This document shows, piece by piece, positions 9,637 to 18,831 of a stretch of DNA of 53,538 nt. The position numbers and the translations under genes are program-made. The notes below the pieces were generated by a model, which had not been told where the DNA came from, ran no database searches, and saw only the letters and a list, made by a program, of their open reading frames with translations. Position 1 is the first letter of the stretch, and every line of letters starts with the position of its first letter. This stretch comes from Anaerolineales bacterium UBA1429 (GTDB taxonomy: Bacteria > Chloroflexota > Anaerolineae > UBA1429), in NCBI GenBank assembly GCA_002329325.1, contig DCTX01000065.1, forward strand, positions 4,762-58,299, in the 5' to 3' direction.

Positions 9637-10878
9637 ATGCCACCCAATGACCTCTATGCCACCCTGCTACTGCTTTCGGCCCTGGCCTCGGGGGGCATTG
9701 CTTTGGCCGCCTGGCAGCGGCGCCGCGCGCCCGGTGCGACGCCCCTCGCCCTGCTGGCCGCCGCCATGGCGTGGTGGAGCGCCACCTATGCCCTGCACTG
9801 GACCGCCTTCTTTCGCCCCTCCCACTTCTTCTGGCTCGATCTCACTTATGTGGGCGTCGTCTCGGCGCCGGTGTGCATCTGGCTCTTCTCGTTGCAGTAC
9901 ACGGGCCGGGCGCACTGGATCTCAAGGGGCATGCTGGGCGCTCTGACGGGCACCACCGCTCTCACCATCCTCGTCCTCTTGACCGATCCACACCACGGCC
10001 TCTTCTTTGGGGGGCGCCGGGATCCGGCCGCCAGCTCGATCTTTGCCGGAGGCCCCTGGTTCTGGGCCAACCTCATCTACTGCTACGGCCTGTTTCTGGC
10101 GGCCCTGGTGGTGCTGGTGGTCTCCCTGCGGCACAAGGCAAGGATCTACCGCGCCCAGACCTGGGTGCTCATCGGGGGGTTGCTGGTGCCGTGGGCGTGC
10201 AATGTGTTGTGCCTTGCAGGGCTTACCCCCTGGCCCGATCTGGACCTGAGCCCGGTAGCCTTTACCCTCTCGGGCTTGATCCTGGCCATCGGCCTCTTTC
10301 GCTATCGCTGGCTGGATATCGTGCCGGTTGCGCGCGATCTCCTCATCGAGTCCATGAGGGATGGCGTCCTCGTCCTGGATGATCGTAACCGGATCGTGGA
10401 CCTGAACCCGGCGGCGTGGAGACTGACCGGCTGCGACGGCGGCGACCCGATCGGGCGAGAGATTACGGCGTTGCTGGGCGAACAGGCGGCGCTCCTCACT
10501 GGCGAGCCGATCGAGTCCGCACAGCCCGACATCATCATCCAGGGGGCGGGCGCCCGCGAGCTGGAGTTGCGCTCAGTTCCCTTGGTGCAGGGCAACGGAG
10601 CCAGCCAGGGCAGGCTGGTGATCTTGCGCGACATCAGCGAGAGGCGGCGTCTGGAGCAAGAGCGCGAGGGGATCATCTCCTCGCTGCAGGAGGCGTTGGG
10701 TCAGGTGCGCACCCTGGAGGGGCTGCTGCCCATCTGCAGCCACTGCAAGCGGATCCGCGATGACGACGGCCATTGGGAGCGGATCGAGGTCTACATCCGG
10801 CGTCACTCGGCGGCCGAGTTCACCCACAGCATCTGCCCCGAATGCCTGCGCAGCCTGTTCCCCGGCCTGGTCGAGTGA
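9637..10878 (+). CDS. Membrane PAS sensor with C-terminal Cys motif, no kinase domain
   Basis: A 413-aa protein. Residues about 1-220 are hydrophobic with roughly seven membrane segments, like the N-terminal 7TM sensor module of some histidine kinases. A PAS domain follows (about 225-340; the LIESMRDGVLVLDDRN start is typical) and then a short helical linker. There is no HisKA, HATPase, GGDEF or EAL domain. The C-terminal 50 residues carry ICSHCKRIRDD and SICPECL, a CxxC...CxxC pair with a conserved spacing that I recognise from the tails of many PAS proteins but whose function I cannot name; metal binding is plausible. It likely senses an envelope or lipid-phase signal and passes it to a partner. 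The gene ends 23 bp from the convergent metallopeptidase gene. Confidence 0.75.
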   Translation: MPPNDLYATLLLLSALASGGIALAAWQRRRAPGATPLALLAAAMAWWSATYALHWTAFFRPSHFFWLDLTYVGVVSAPVCIWLFSLQYTGRAHWISRGMLGALTGTTALTILVLLTDPHHGLFFGGRRDPAASSIFAGGPWFWANLIYCYGLFLAALVVLVVSLRHKARIYRAQTWVLIGGLLVPWACNVLCLAGLTPWPDLDLSPVAFTLSGLILAIGLFRYRWLDIVPVARDLLIESMRDGVLVLDDRNRIVDLNPAAWRLTGCDGGDPIGREITALLGEQAALLTGEPIESAQPDIIIQGAGARELELRSVPLVQGNGASQGRLVILRDISERRRLEQEREGIISSLQEALGQVRTLEGLLPICSHCKRIRDDDGHWERIEVYIRRHSAAEFTHSICPECLRSLFPGLVE

Positions 10879-10901
10879 GCTCCCGCCCCGGCGCATAGCC
10901 G

Positions 10902-11285
10902 TCAGTCGTCAGCGCCCTCCAGCCGGGCAAGCTCCTCCTCAGAGAAGCCAAAGTGGTGGGCGATCTCGTGGATGATCGTCCGCCGGATCAGATCCACCAA
11001 ATGGGCCTCGCTCTGCGCGACGATTTCGAGAGGACGCTGAAACAGGGTGATGCGATCGGGCGTGGCCAGGTGATAGCCCCTCCCCCGGCGCGAGAGCGGC
11101 ACCCCCTCGTATAGCCCCAACAGCAGCCTGCCCTGGCCCAGCCTGGCGGCGCGCTGCTGCTGTCGGCTGGGCCAGGCGGCGGTGGTGATGTAGACGTTCT
11201 CCATGTGCTCGCCGATCCACTCGGGGAGAGCGTCCACCGCCTGTTCCACCAGCCGCTCGAATCGGAACGCGTCCAATCCCAACAT
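10902..11285 (-). CDS. Small zincin metallopeptidase (PF06262-type)
   Basis: A 127-aa protein with HEIAHHFGFSE near its C-terminus, the zinc-binding HExxH plus downstream Glu of the short metallopeptidase family (DUF1025/zincin_1). The start ATG at 11285 was chosen because upstream sequence belongs to the rqcH reading region; the start lies 8 bp after the rqcH stop, so it is the third gene of an operon. Substrate is unknown. It has no signal peptide and should be cytoplasmic. Confidence 0.85.
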   Translation of the reverse strand: MLGLDAFRFERLVEQAVDALPEWIGEHMENVYITTAAWPSRQQQRAARLGQGRLLLGLYEGVPLSRRGRGYHLATPDRITLFQRPLEIVAQSEAHLVDLIRRTIIHEIAHHFGFSEEELARLEGADD

Positions 11286-11293
11286 GCCTGCCG

Positions 11294-13033
11294 CTAGTCC
11301 TCTCGCGCCGGCGGCCTGGGCGCCGCCAACAAGGTCTGCTCGTTGCGATAGGTGACCATGCCAGGGCGCGCGCCGGGGATGCGCCGAACGTGGCGCCGCT
11401 CGGTCCAATCCACCCGCACCTGAGCCTCGCCGCGCAGGGCCGAGAAGTGGGCCGCCAGGCCCGCCGCCTGGGCCAGCACCGCCTCCGAGACCGGCTGACC
11501 GCCGCAGCGCACGATGACGTGGGCGCCAGGGGCGCCGCGCACATGCAGCCAGAGGTCGTTGGGCGCGCAGAGGCGAAAGGTCACCTCGTCGTTCTGGGCG
11601 CTGTTGCGCCCCACCAGGAGCGGCGTGCCATCCTCGGCGTTCAGACGCAGCGGCTGGCTGGCGGAGGGGGTGCGCCAGCGCCCCTGGCGCGGGACATAGC
11701 CCGCCTCCTGCAGGGCGGCCCCCACCTGATCCAGCGCCGGGCGGTCCTCGGCCAGCTCCGCGTCCAGGCGCAACTGCTCCAGATAGGCGATCTCGGCCTC
11801 CACCTCGGCGATTCGCCGGGGGACCTGCTCCGCCGCCGCCTCGCGCTTGCGGTACTCGCGAAAGATCGCCTGGGCGTTCTCCGAGGGGCTGAGGCCGGGA
11901 TCGAGACGAATCGTCACAGCCTCGTCGGCGTCGGGCCCGGCCTCGCCGGTCACCTCGGCCCGGGTTACGGTGAGGGCCTCTTGTCCAGGGGCGATGCGCC
12001 AGGCCAGGGCCAGGATGGCATTGCCCTGGAACTGGAGCTGCTCTAGCTCCTCGGGGGCGACGGCAGCCTGGGCGAGGGAGGCAAGCCGGGCGCGCTGGCG
12101 CTCGAGCTGGGCCGCGATCAGGGCCTGGACGTCGGCCCGCGCCTGGGCATAGGGATCGGGAGGGCGCAGCGGCCCCAGGGCAAGGCCCGCCGCCCGACTG
12201 ATCGAGTCGGTGGGCTCCCAGGCGTCCAGGTGGGTGAGGGCATACGGGGCGTAGGCCACGGCCACGCGCCGCCCCTCCTGCGCCTGATAGCCGATAGACG
12301 GTTGCCATGCGTGGGTCTCGGGCAGGCCCGCCAGGTTCTGCACCGTCGCGTGCAGGCGAGCCAGCAGCTCGTCATCCAGCGGATAGGCGGGCTCGTGGCG
12401 CCCCAAGGCCCGGTGGGCAATCTCTTGCGCCAGCAGCGGGCTCACGCCCAGCAGGACGGCCACGAGGCGGCGATGCAGCGGCCCCGCCCCTTGGGCCAAG
12501 CGGGCGCCCAGCTCGCTCGCGGAGATGCTCCGGGGATGCGCCTTGGCCTGGGGCGGTGGAGGCACGTAGGGCGCGCCGGGCAGGACCACCCGGTAGCGGT
12601 TGATGCGGGCGGGGATGCGCTTGGCCGCATCCAGCACCGCGCCATCGGCGTCCACCAGGATCAGGTTGCTCAGGCGGCCCATGATCTCGCAGATCAGATC
12701 AACGACGCCATCCGGCCCGGAGAAGCGCCAACGCAGCACCCGCTCCAGGTCGGGCTGCTGGATGGCGATCAGGCGAGCGCCCCGCACATACTTGCGCAAG
12801 AGCAACTGCAAGGGCGAAGCGGTCTCGGCCCCACGGCGCAGTCGCTCGTCGGTCAACGCGATGCGGGGGGCCTGGGCCTCGGCGCTCAAGAGCACCTGGT
12901 GCCGCTGCCCGGTGTACAGCTCCAGCCCGATGCTCAGCTCGGTGGGCCGGATCACCCGCTGGACGCGCGCTCCCGCCAGCAGCGTCTCCAGCTCGTCGCG
13001 GATCGCCGCCAGAGTCAGCGCATCCTGGCTCAT
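11294..13033 (-). CDS. rqcH: RqcH / NFACT ribosome quality-control protein
   Basis: A 579-aa NFACT family protein (also annotated as fibronectin-binding protein FbpA). RqcH binds obstructed 50S subunits with peptidyl-tRNA and adds C-terminal Ala tails that mark stalled chains for degradation. Seen are the NFACT-N domain (about 1-270), a central coiled-coil region, and the C-terminal NFACT-R/DUF814 domain with NDLWLHVRGAPGAHVI. Its start overlaps the stop of the upstream deacetylase gene by ATGA and it is followed 8 bp later by a small metallopeptidase gene. Confidence 0.92.
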   Translation of the reverse strand: MSQDALTLAAIRDELETLLAGARVQRVIRPTELSIGLELYTGQRHQVLLSAEAQAPRIALTDERLRRGAETASPLQLLLRKYVRGARLIAIQQPDLERVLRWRFSGPDGVVDLICEIMGRLSNLILVDADGAVLDAAKRIPARINRYRVVLPGAPYVPPPPQAKAHPRSISASELGARLAQGAGPLHRRLVAVLLGVSPLLAQEIAHRALGRHEPAYPLDDELLARLHATVQNLAGLPETHAWQPSIGYQAQEGRRVAVAYAPYALTHLDAWEPTDSISRAAGLALGPLRPPDPYAQARADVQALIAAQLERQRARLASLAQAAVAPEELEQLQFQGNAILALAWRIAPGQEALTVTRAEVTGEAGPDADEAVTIRLDPGLSPSENAQAIFREYRKREAAAEQVPRRIAEVEAEIAYLEQLRLDAELAEDRPALDQVGAALQEAGYVPRQGRWRTPSASQPLRLNAEDGTPLLVGRNSAQNDEVTFRLCAPNDLWLHVRGAPGAHVIVRCGGQPVSEAVLAQAAGLAAHFSALRGEAQVRVDWTERRHVRRIPGARPGMVTYRNEQTLLAAPRPPARED

Positions 13034-14106
13034 GGCTCGGCCTCCGGCAGCGGCTCATCCAGCAGGGTCGCCAGCGTGTTGACGCCGTAGGTGCCGCGGA
13101 TGCGCAGGCGTGTGAGCTCGAATAGGCTATCCGAGGAGTGCTCGTCCCCAAAGGTGGTGCTCACGGCGGCCCAGTAGTCCAGCTCGTGCAGTATCGAGGC
13201 GGCCAGGTCGTCATAGCCCCCCGAGGGATAGCAGAAGAAGCGCACGGGCTTGCCGGTGCGGGCCTCGATGGCCTCCTTGGAGCCCAGCATCTGCCAGATC
13301 AAATAGTCCCGCGTGCGGCCCTGCAAGTCCTCATGGGTGTAGCCGTGGGATTCCATGTCCATGCCGGCCGCATCCATCGCGATGACTTGATCCCAGGTAA
13401 CATACCCCTGGTGCCCCTCGTCTATGGGGCTGGTGAGGAGGAAGAAGGTGCCGCTGAACCCGTAGGCTTGCAGCAGCGGGAAGGCGTGCTCATAGTGGTC
13501 GCGATAGCCGTCGTCAAAGGTCAGCACGATGGGCTTGTCGGGGAGCGGCTGGCCGATCTGCAGCGCCAGGGTCAGGTCCTCCAGCGAGATGCTGGTGTAG
13601 CCGCGCTCCCGCAGGAACTCGAGATGCTGCTGGAACAGCTCGGGCGATACGGAGAGGTCGCGACGCACGGCATCGGCGCCGGCGGGCGCCTGCGAGATAT
13701 AGTGGTACATCAAGATGGGCACGCGCACGGTGCGGCTCACGCCATCGGGCGTGGGCAGGGCGCGCGGCGTCGCCGTCGGCTCGGGCGTGTGCGTCCTGGT
13801 AGGCGTGGCCGTCGGCCGGGGCGTCACCGAGGACGTGGGCGTCGGAGTCGGGCTGGCCGTGGCCGTCGGCTCGGGGGTGCGGGTGGCGACCAGTGTCGCC
13901 GTGGCGGTCGCGCCGGGCGTGGCCGTCTCGGCGGCCAGGATCGCCGCCTCGTAGCGGGGCGTGGCCGTCACCACCGGCGCACGCTGCTGGGCCAGCCAAC
14001 TCTGCCGCGCGACTAGGGCCAATATGACGGCCATCCCAACGCCGAAAACAGCGCCGATCTGGCGCTGTCCCAACCTGCCCTTGCCGTTTTTGAGATTCCA
14101 GTTCAT
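13030..14106 (-). CDS. Membrane-anchored polysaccharide deacetylase (CE4/NodB)
   Basis: A 358-aa protein with one N-terminal membrane segment (about residues 17-35), a long Thr/Pro-rich linker (about 45-120) that probably spans the wall or surface layer, and a NodB homology domain. The metal-binding motifs are intact: LTFDDGY (first Asp the likely base) and ESHGYTHEDL (HxxxH). It should remove acetyl groups from N-acetylglucosamine polymers outside the cell. It is the first gene of the operon with rqcH; a strong promoter lies directly upstream. Confidence 0.9.
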   Translation of the reverse strand: MNWNLKNGKGRLGQRQIGAVFGVGMAVILALVARQSWLAQQRAPVVTATPRYEAAILAAETATPGATATATLVATRTPEPTATASPTPTPTSSVTPRPTATPTRTHTPEPTATPRALPTPDGVSRTVRVPILMYHYISQAPAGADAVRRDLSVSPELFQQHLEFLRERGYTSISLEDLTLALQIGQPLPDKPIVLTFDDGYRDHYEHAFPLLQAYGFSGTFFLLTSPIDEGHQGYVTWDQVIAMDAAGMDMESHGYTHEDLQGRTRDYLIWQMLGSKEAIEARTGKPVRFFCYPSGGYDDLAASILHELDYWAAVSTTFGDEHSSDSLFELTRLRIRGTYGVNTLATLLDEPLPEAEP

Positions 14107-14125
14107 CGCTATCTACCCTGGAACG

Positions 14126-14154
14126 ATCATAGCGGAAGGGTGAGGGGCTGTCAA
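14126..14154 (-). promoter_or_regulatory. Promoter of the deacetylase-rqcH operon
   Basis: On the minus strand a perfect -35 TTGACA (14149-14154), 17 bp, then TATGAT (14126-14131), about 20 bp before the start codon at 14106. Confidence 0.8.
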
Positions 14155-14167
14155 AAGCGGCGGCGGC

Positions 14168-14197
14168 GGGCCGGCGCCCAGGCCTGGGCGCCGGCCC
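14168..14197 (-). terminator. Terminator of the enolase-superfamily gene
   Basis: A perfect 15+15 bp palindrome (GGGCCGGCGCCCAGG and its complement) just past the stop at 14210. On the minus strand it is followed 10 nt later by TTTT, which overlaps the -35 region of the next promoter. Confidence 0.65.
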
Positions 14198-14209
14198 GTT
14201 CGTTGACAC

Positions 14210-15373
14210 CTAGTCGTCGTCGGCGACGCGGTTCTCCCAGATATAGTCCCACACGAACTCGTAGCCCATGCCGGGGGCCTGGGGCAGGTGCACATAGCCC
14301 TGATCGTCCATCGGATCGCAGATGGCCCGCAGGTAGGGCGGCGGCGTGTCATAGTCGACCTCGGGCGCCACCAGCCCGCGCTCATAGTACTCGGAGACAT
14401 CCTCACTGATGGCCCCCAGGCACTGCAGGTTGGCAAAGCCGCTCATGTGGATTTCGCAGCGCACGCCAAAGGCCTCGCAGATGGCGGCCAGCTTCTTGAC
14501 GCCGGTGATGCCGCCCCGCAGCACGTCGATCCGGCTCATGTCCGAGGCGCCCCGAAGGATCCAGTCGGCGCGGGTGTAGAGGCTGCCGGCGGCGATCTCG
14601 GGCGAGAGCACGGGGATGGTCAGCTCCTGGCAGAGCTTGACGTACGCTTGCACGCGGTACTCGGGCATGGGGTGCTCGTACCAGTAGTACCCCAGCAGCT
14701 CCAGCTCGCGCCCCACCTTGACGGCATCCTCGTAGGTACGGTAGGTACCCCACACGTCGAAGGAGAGCACCATGTCATCGCCCACCGCCTCGCGGATCGC
14801 CCGGCACGCGGCAATGTCCTCGGCGATGTGCGAGGGACGCCCGCGATCGGGCTGGCCCGTCACGGGATCGTAGAAATAGTATGGGTGGATCTTGTAGTGG
14901 GTGTAGCCCTGCTCTTTGCAGGCCAGGGCGTGGGCGGCATAGCCCTCCGGGCTGGCCATGGCGGGATAGGTGCTGGCATAGGCCTTGACCTTGTCGCGAG
15001 CGCCGCCCAGTAGCTTGTAGAGGGGCAGATCGTAGGCGCGGGCCTGCAGGTCCCACAGGACCATGTCCACCACGCTCAGCAGGTTCTCCTTGATGTTGCG
15101 CGTCCACATCCAGTGCCAGATCTTTTCCCGGTCAAAGGGGTCCTGTCCCAGGAGCATCGGCTTGAGATTGTACTCCAGGGTCCGCCGGTCGTCGGGCAGC
15201 AGGCCCTCCAGGTCGCCGTGGTTATCTCCCCCCAGGTAGTAACCCTCGAGCCCCTCGTCGGTCTGGATGCAGGTCAGGGTCTGGATGCGCACCGCCTCAT
15301 CCAGCAGGCGGCCGTGGCGATAGGGCCGGTAGGGCACGCGGAACGGGATAACCTGCAGGTCTGTGATCTTCAT
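14210..15373 (-). CDS. Mandelate racemase/enolase-superfamily enzyme
   Basis: A 387-aa enolase-superfamily protein, probably a sugar-acid dehydratase or racemase. After the capping domain (about 1-125) the barrel shows a K-x-H at the second strand (HYKIHP), the three metal ligands in SFDVWG (Asp), WYEHP (Glu) and LSPEIAAG (Glu), and an Asp/His dyad (RIDVLRGG; CEIHMSG), the arrangement of the mandelate racemase subgroup. The exact substrate cannot be read. The start overlaps the methyltransferase stop by ATGA, so the two are co-transcribed, and several sugar-acid type enzymes lie within 8 kb. Confidence 0.85.
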   Translation of the reverse strand: MKITDLQVIPFRVPYRPYRHGRLLDEAVRIQTLTCIQTDEGLEGYYLGGDNHGDLEGLLPDDRRTLEYNLKPMLLGQDPFDREKIWHWMWTRNIKENLLSVVDMVLWDLQARAYDLPLYKLLGGARDKVKAYASTYPAMASPEGYAAHALACKEQGYTHYKIHPYYFYDPVTGQPDRGRPSHIAEDIAACRAIREAVGDDMVLSFDVWGTYRTYEDAVKVGRELELLGYYWYEHPMPEYRVQAYVKLCQELTIPVLSPEIAAGSLYTRADWILRGASDMSRIDVLRGGITGVKKLAAICEAFGVRCEIHMSGFANLQCLGAISEDVSEYYERGLVAPEVDYDTPPPYLRAICDPMDDQGYVHLPQAPGMGYEFVWDYIWENRVADDD

Positions 15374-16194
15374 GCGCTCTGCCTCCTTGTGGCTCGGTCG
15401 TCTTGGCGCGCCCAGAAGATGGCCCGGGGCGCATCGGGCGTGTAGGGGCGCCCATCGTGGGCGCCGTAGGTCTCTAGCACGGTGAGGCCGGCTCCTTCCA
15501 GCCAGCGCGCCACCTCGCCATGGCTCACCGGATGCTTCTGCTCCCTGAGGGTGTGGCGCGACGTGGTCCCATCGGGGCGAGTGACCTCGATCTCGCGCCG
15601 AAAACGCGCCAGGCGCCGCAGCGCATCGTACCAGACCACCTGCCTCGTCGTTGCCACGCGGCCGCCATCGGCGCAGACGCCGGTGGGAAAGGCCGGCCCA
15701 ATCGCCGGATCGCGCCAGGCAGGCGCCAGCTCCCCTTCCATGTGGTCGCTATCCACAAAGAGGTATCCCCCTGGCCGCAGGGCGCTGGCGGCCCGGGCGA
15801 TGCAGTCGGCCTGTTCCTCGGGCGAGGCCAGCTCGTAGAGGCAGTTGCCGCCCAGAAGCACCAGGTCACACCCGGCAGGCCAGGGCGCCGACAGCACGTC
15901 CACCCTGCGGAGGCTGACGCGCGCCTGGACCGCCTCGGGCAGCAAGGCCAGTCGGACGCGGGCCCGGTCCAGCATGGTCTCGGCGCGATCCAGACCGATC
16001 AGCGCGTGGCCGTCTGCGGCCAGAGGCAGCAGCAGCCGTCCGGTGCCGCAGAACGGCTCCAGGATGCGCCAGCGCCGCCCCTCGCCGATCAGGCGACGCA
16101 ACAGGCGCAGATCGCCATCCTGCGTCTCGATCTGATCATAGATCTCGGCGATGCAGGCGTCTATCTCATAGGCCAGCCGCCGGTTTGAGGCCAT
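15370..16194 (-). CDS. SAM-dependent class I methyltransferase
   Basis: A 274-aa methyltransferase with Rossmann motif I (LEPFCGTGRLLLPLA), the acidic end of strand 2 (GLDRAE) and a later LVLLGGNCLYEL motif. The start at ATG 16194 is set by AAAGGAGAG upstream; longer in-frame extensions look non-coding. The substrate is not evident. It shares a 4-bp overlap with the enolase-superfamily gene, so a small metabolite related to that pathway is a possible target. Confidence 0.85.
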   Translation of the reverse strand: MASNRRLAYEIDACIAEIYDQIETQDGDLRLLRRLIGEGRRWRILEPFCGTGRLLLPLAADGHALIGLDRAETMLDRARVRLALLPEAVQARVSLRRVDVLSAPWPAGCDLVLLGGNCLYELASPEEQADCIARAASALRPGGYLFVDSDHMEGELAPAWRDPAIGPAFPTGVCADGGRVATTRQVVWYDALRRLARFRREIEVTRPDGTTSRHTLREQKHPVSHGEVARWLEGAGLTVLETYGAHDGRPYTPDAPRAIFWARQDDRATRRQSA

Positions 16195-16288
16195 GCTCTC
16201 CTTTCGCACCATTCTTGCCCGCGTATCGGGCATCTCCGCCTGCGTCAGCTCGGCCTGCGGCGGCCGTTTCGCGCCGCCGCCAAAGCGC

Positions 16289-16294
16289 GTATGA
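16289..16294 (+). promoter_or_regulatory. Possible -10 box of the RidA gene
   Basis: TATGAT 40 bp before the start of the RidA gene. The -35 position (TTTCGC) is poor, so confidence is low. Confidence 0.35.
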
Positions 16295-16333
16295 TAGGGC
16301 CATCTCGCACGCAGAACAGAAGGGAGCCCCGCC

Positions 16334-16816
16334 ATGCATGTTGAAACCCGCCTTGGCGAACTCGGCCTCGTGTTGCCGGAGCCCCTCAAGCTGCCCGCGG
16401 GGCTACGCCTGCCCTTCTCCTGGGTGCGGGTGCGCGGAAACCGCGCCTATCTCTCGGGCCACGGCCCGCTGCTCCCCGATGGCACCCCGGCGGGTCCCTT
16501 TGGCAGGGTCGGCGCCGAGGTGACTCCCGAGCAGGCCTACCAGTCCGCGCGGCTGACCGCCCTGTCGATCCTGAGCAGCCTCAAGCGTGAGCTGGGCGAC
16601 CTGGACCGGGTGACCGCCTGGCTGCGCGTCTTTGGCATGGTCTACTCGGCGCCCGGCTTCACGAGCCAGCCCAACGTCATCAACGGCTTTAGCGACCTGA
16701 TCATCGAGCTGTACGGGCCCGCGGCGGGCCAGCACGCCCGCTCGGCCGTCGGCATGGCCGAGCTGCCCCTGGGGCTGCCCGTCGAGATCGAGGCCGAGGT
16801 CGAGATCGCCCCCTGA
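16334..16816 (+). CDS. RidA (YjgF/YER057c) family protein
   Basis: A 160-aa protein of the long Rid subtype. RidA proteins hydrolyse reactive enamine/imine intermediates from PLP enzymes; the long-form subtypes are less well characterised. The family pattern is seen in GHGPLLPDG, the central QAYQSARLTALSILSSL helix and the C-terminal ARSAVGMAELPLGLPVEIE segment. This branch has Gly-Met where canonical RidA has an Arg-containing motif nearby, so imine deaminase activity is not assured. AGAAGGGAG precedes the start. It is alone on the + strand between two minus-strand operons. Confidence 0.85.
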   Translation: MHVETRLGELGLVLPEPLKLPAGLRLPFSWVRVRGNRAYLSGHGPLLPDGTPAGPFGRVGAEVTPEQAYQSARLTALSILSSLKRELGDLDRVTAWLRVFGMVYSAPGFTSQPNVINGFSDLIIELYGPAAGQHARSAVGMAELPLGLPVEIEAEVEIAP

Positions 16817-16828
16817 CGCCACGCCCCC

Positions 16829-17758
16829 TCAGGATGCGGGCACCCACTCGGCGCCCACCAGCTCGGGCGACGCCATGCCCTCCCGCCAGAGCCAATAGCG
16901 CGGCGCGGGGCGGTTGCCCCAGGCCACGGCATAGTGCTCGCCCTGGGGGTTGAGGGCATGGATCATGACAAAGGAGCGCAGGTCGGCCCGCACATGCTGC
17001 AGGTCGGCGATGGCCTCGCGGCAGGCATCGCCAAGCCCCAGACCCATCTTGAGATAGAGCACCACGGCGCGGGCCGTGCCGGTCCGGATGGTCAGCTCGC
17101 CCTGGCCGATGCAGGCCGCCGCGCCATAGCGGTCGTCCACATAACTGCCCGCCCCCACGATGGGCGAATCGCCCAGCCTGCCAGGGTACTTGAACGCCCA
17201 GCCGCTGGTGCTCACGCCCGCCGCCATCGCCCCGTCGGTAGCCTGCGCCAGGAACACCGTCGTGCCGTGGGTTCGCTCGGGGTCGGCCGCCGCCTCCGTC
17301 AGGGGCGCGAGGGGCAGCTCGGGCCAGCGCGCAAGGGCATCGGCGGAGAGGCGCTCCCTTCGCCAGGCCTCCCAGGCCGCGCTGGCGGCTGGCGTCAGGT
17401 TCTCGGCCTCGTCCAGCCCGCACTCGCGGGCAAAGCGCTCGGCACCGCTCCCCACCAGGAGCACGTGGGGCAGCCGCTCCATCACCTGGCGGGCGATGCT
17501 GATGGGGTGGCGATAGCCGCGGACGGCGCCCACCGCGCCGGTGCGCAGGGTGCGCCCCTCCATGATGCAGGCGTCCAGCTCCACCTGGCCCAGGAGGTTG
17601 GGCCACCCGCCGCGGCCCACGCTGTGGATCTCGGGATCATCCTCCACGGGGCGAATGCCCTGCTCCACGGCGTCGAGGGACGAGCCGCCGCCCGCCAGCA
17701 CCGCAGCCGCGCGGGCCACTCCCACGCCCCCTACCTCGTTGCAGATGACGATGCTCAT
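16829..17758 (-). CDS. Isoaspartyl peptidase / N4-glycosylasparaginase family (Ntn hydrolase)
   Basis: A 309-aa protein of the plant-type asparaginase/glycosylasparaginase family. These self-cleave before a Thr that becomes the nucleophile; here the likely site is Gly-Thr in THGTTVFLAQ (about residue 164), followed by the family's GVSTSGWAFKYPGRLGDSPI and GAGSYVD segments. The N-terminal half contains LDAVEQGIRPVEDDPEIHSVG, typical of the family. It may hydrolyse beta-aspartyl peptides or GlcNAc-Asn. The start overlaps the YihY stop by ATGA. Confidence 0.88.
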   Translation of the reverse strand: MSIVICNEVGGVGVARAAAVLAGGGSSLDAVEQGIRPVEDDPEIHSVGRGGWPNLLGQVELDACIMEGRTLRTGAVGAVRGYRHPISIARQVMERLPHVLLVGSGAERFARECGLDEAENLTPAASAAWEAWRRERLSADALARWPELPLAPLTEAAADPERTHGTTVFLAQATDGAMAAGVSTSGWAFKYPGRLGDSPIVGAGSYVDDRYGAAACIGQGELTIRTGTARAVVLYLKMGLGLGDACREAIADLQHVRADLRSFVMIHALNPQGEHYAVAWGNRPAPRYWLWREGMASPELVGAEWVPAS

Positions 17759-18747
17759 GCGTTACCTCTGGGTTGCTCGTTCGGGGCAGATCCTGTCTCC
17801 TGGCGCCCCCTGGCCAGGTCGGCCGGAACCCCCACAATGTGGGTGGGCCGGATGCGCGACCCATAGCGGTTGGCGTATTCGCGGGTGAACTGGGCGCCCA
17901 GGAAGATGATCTGGGCGGAGTAGTAGACCCAGGCGAGCACCACCACCAGGATGCCCGCCACGCCGTACAGGGTCGTAAAGCGGCTGCGCCCCAGGTAGAT
18001 CGCCAGCGCCGCCTGCCCCAGCATGAACAGGGCCGCCGTGACCACGGCCCCCACCCACACATCGCCCCAGGCGATGCGGGCGTTCGGCACAGCCTTGTAC
18101 ATGACGGCAGTCAGCAGAATAAAGACGAGAAAGAAGCCGATGTATTGAACGATGCGCATGAGCGCAAAGGAGAAGGGCAACAGGGGCGCCAGGTCTCGGC
18201 CCAGGGTAGTGAGCGCCGTGTTGGCCACGATCGCGACAAAGAGCAACACGCCGATCAGCAAGACCATGGCGAAGGAGATGAGGCGGCTCAGGATGGGATG
18301 AAAGGCGCTCCGCCGTGGCGCGGGGGGCACGCCCCACATGGCGTTGAGGGCATCCTGCAGGTGGATGAAAAAGCCAGAACCGCCCCACAGCAGCACACCG
18401 ATGCCGACGGCGGTGCCCAGGGTGCCGCGCCCGGCGAGCTGGACGCTCTGCATGATGCTCTGCAGCAGCTCGCCAGCCTGGGCGCCGAACAGGGTCTCCA
18501 CCTGGCTGCGGAGGGCCACAAACTCAGGGCCGGCGCCATACAGGCTGCCGGCCACATACACGACGATATAGAGCGTGGGCGCCATGGAGAGCAGGGCATA
18601 GTAGGCCAGGGCGGCGGCCAGCCGCCCCGCGTTGCCCCTCTGCCAGGCGCCGATGCTGGCCCTGGCCAGCTCGCCCACGGCTCGGAAGCTCTGTGGGAGG
18701 CGGTGCCGCGCAAAGAGTTTCGGCGTACCATCGCCAGATCGCGCCAC
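17755..18747 (-). CDS. YihY/BrkB-family membrane protein
   Basis: A 330-aa inner-membrane protein with about six membrane segments and the family signature near the N-terminus (GRLAAALAYYALLSMAPTL). A conserved GSGFFIHLQDALNAMWGV segment and a C-terminal YYSAQIIFLGAQFTREYA are also typical. Function in the family is unproven; older annotations as ribonuclease BN are wrong. Its 3' end overlaps the asparaginase start, so the two form an operon. Confidence 0.9.
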   Translation of the reverse strand: MARSGDGTPKLFARHRLPQSFRAVGELARASIGAWQRGNAGRLAAALAYYALLSMAPTLYIVVYVAGSLYGAGPEFVALRSQVETLFGAQAGELLQSIMQSVQLAGRGTLGTAVGIGVLLWGGSGFFIHLQDALNAMWGVPPAPRRSAFHPILSRLISFAMVLLIGVLLFVAIVANTALTTLGRDLAPLLPFSFALMRIVQYIGFFLVFILLTAVMYKAVPNARIAWGDVWVGAVVTAALFMLGQAALAIYLGRSRFTTLYGVAGILVVVLAWVYYSAQIIFLGAQFTREYANRYGSRIRPTHIVGVPADLARGRQETGSAPNEQPRGNA

Positions 18748-18831
18748 GTCACCCCTCGCTCTTGTGCGCTCCGGGAGCGAGCCCCTCGTATTCCCAGGGA
18801 TCCTCGGCCCGGGACGGCGTCCGACCGAGGC

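Noticed and set aside
9637..10878. Complete histidine kinase
   Set aside because: No HisKA or ATPase motifs are present; the protein ends soon after the PAS domain.
17755..18747. Ribonuclease BN
   Set aside because: This is a polytopic YihY/BrkB membrane protein; the RNase BN label for this family is a historic error.
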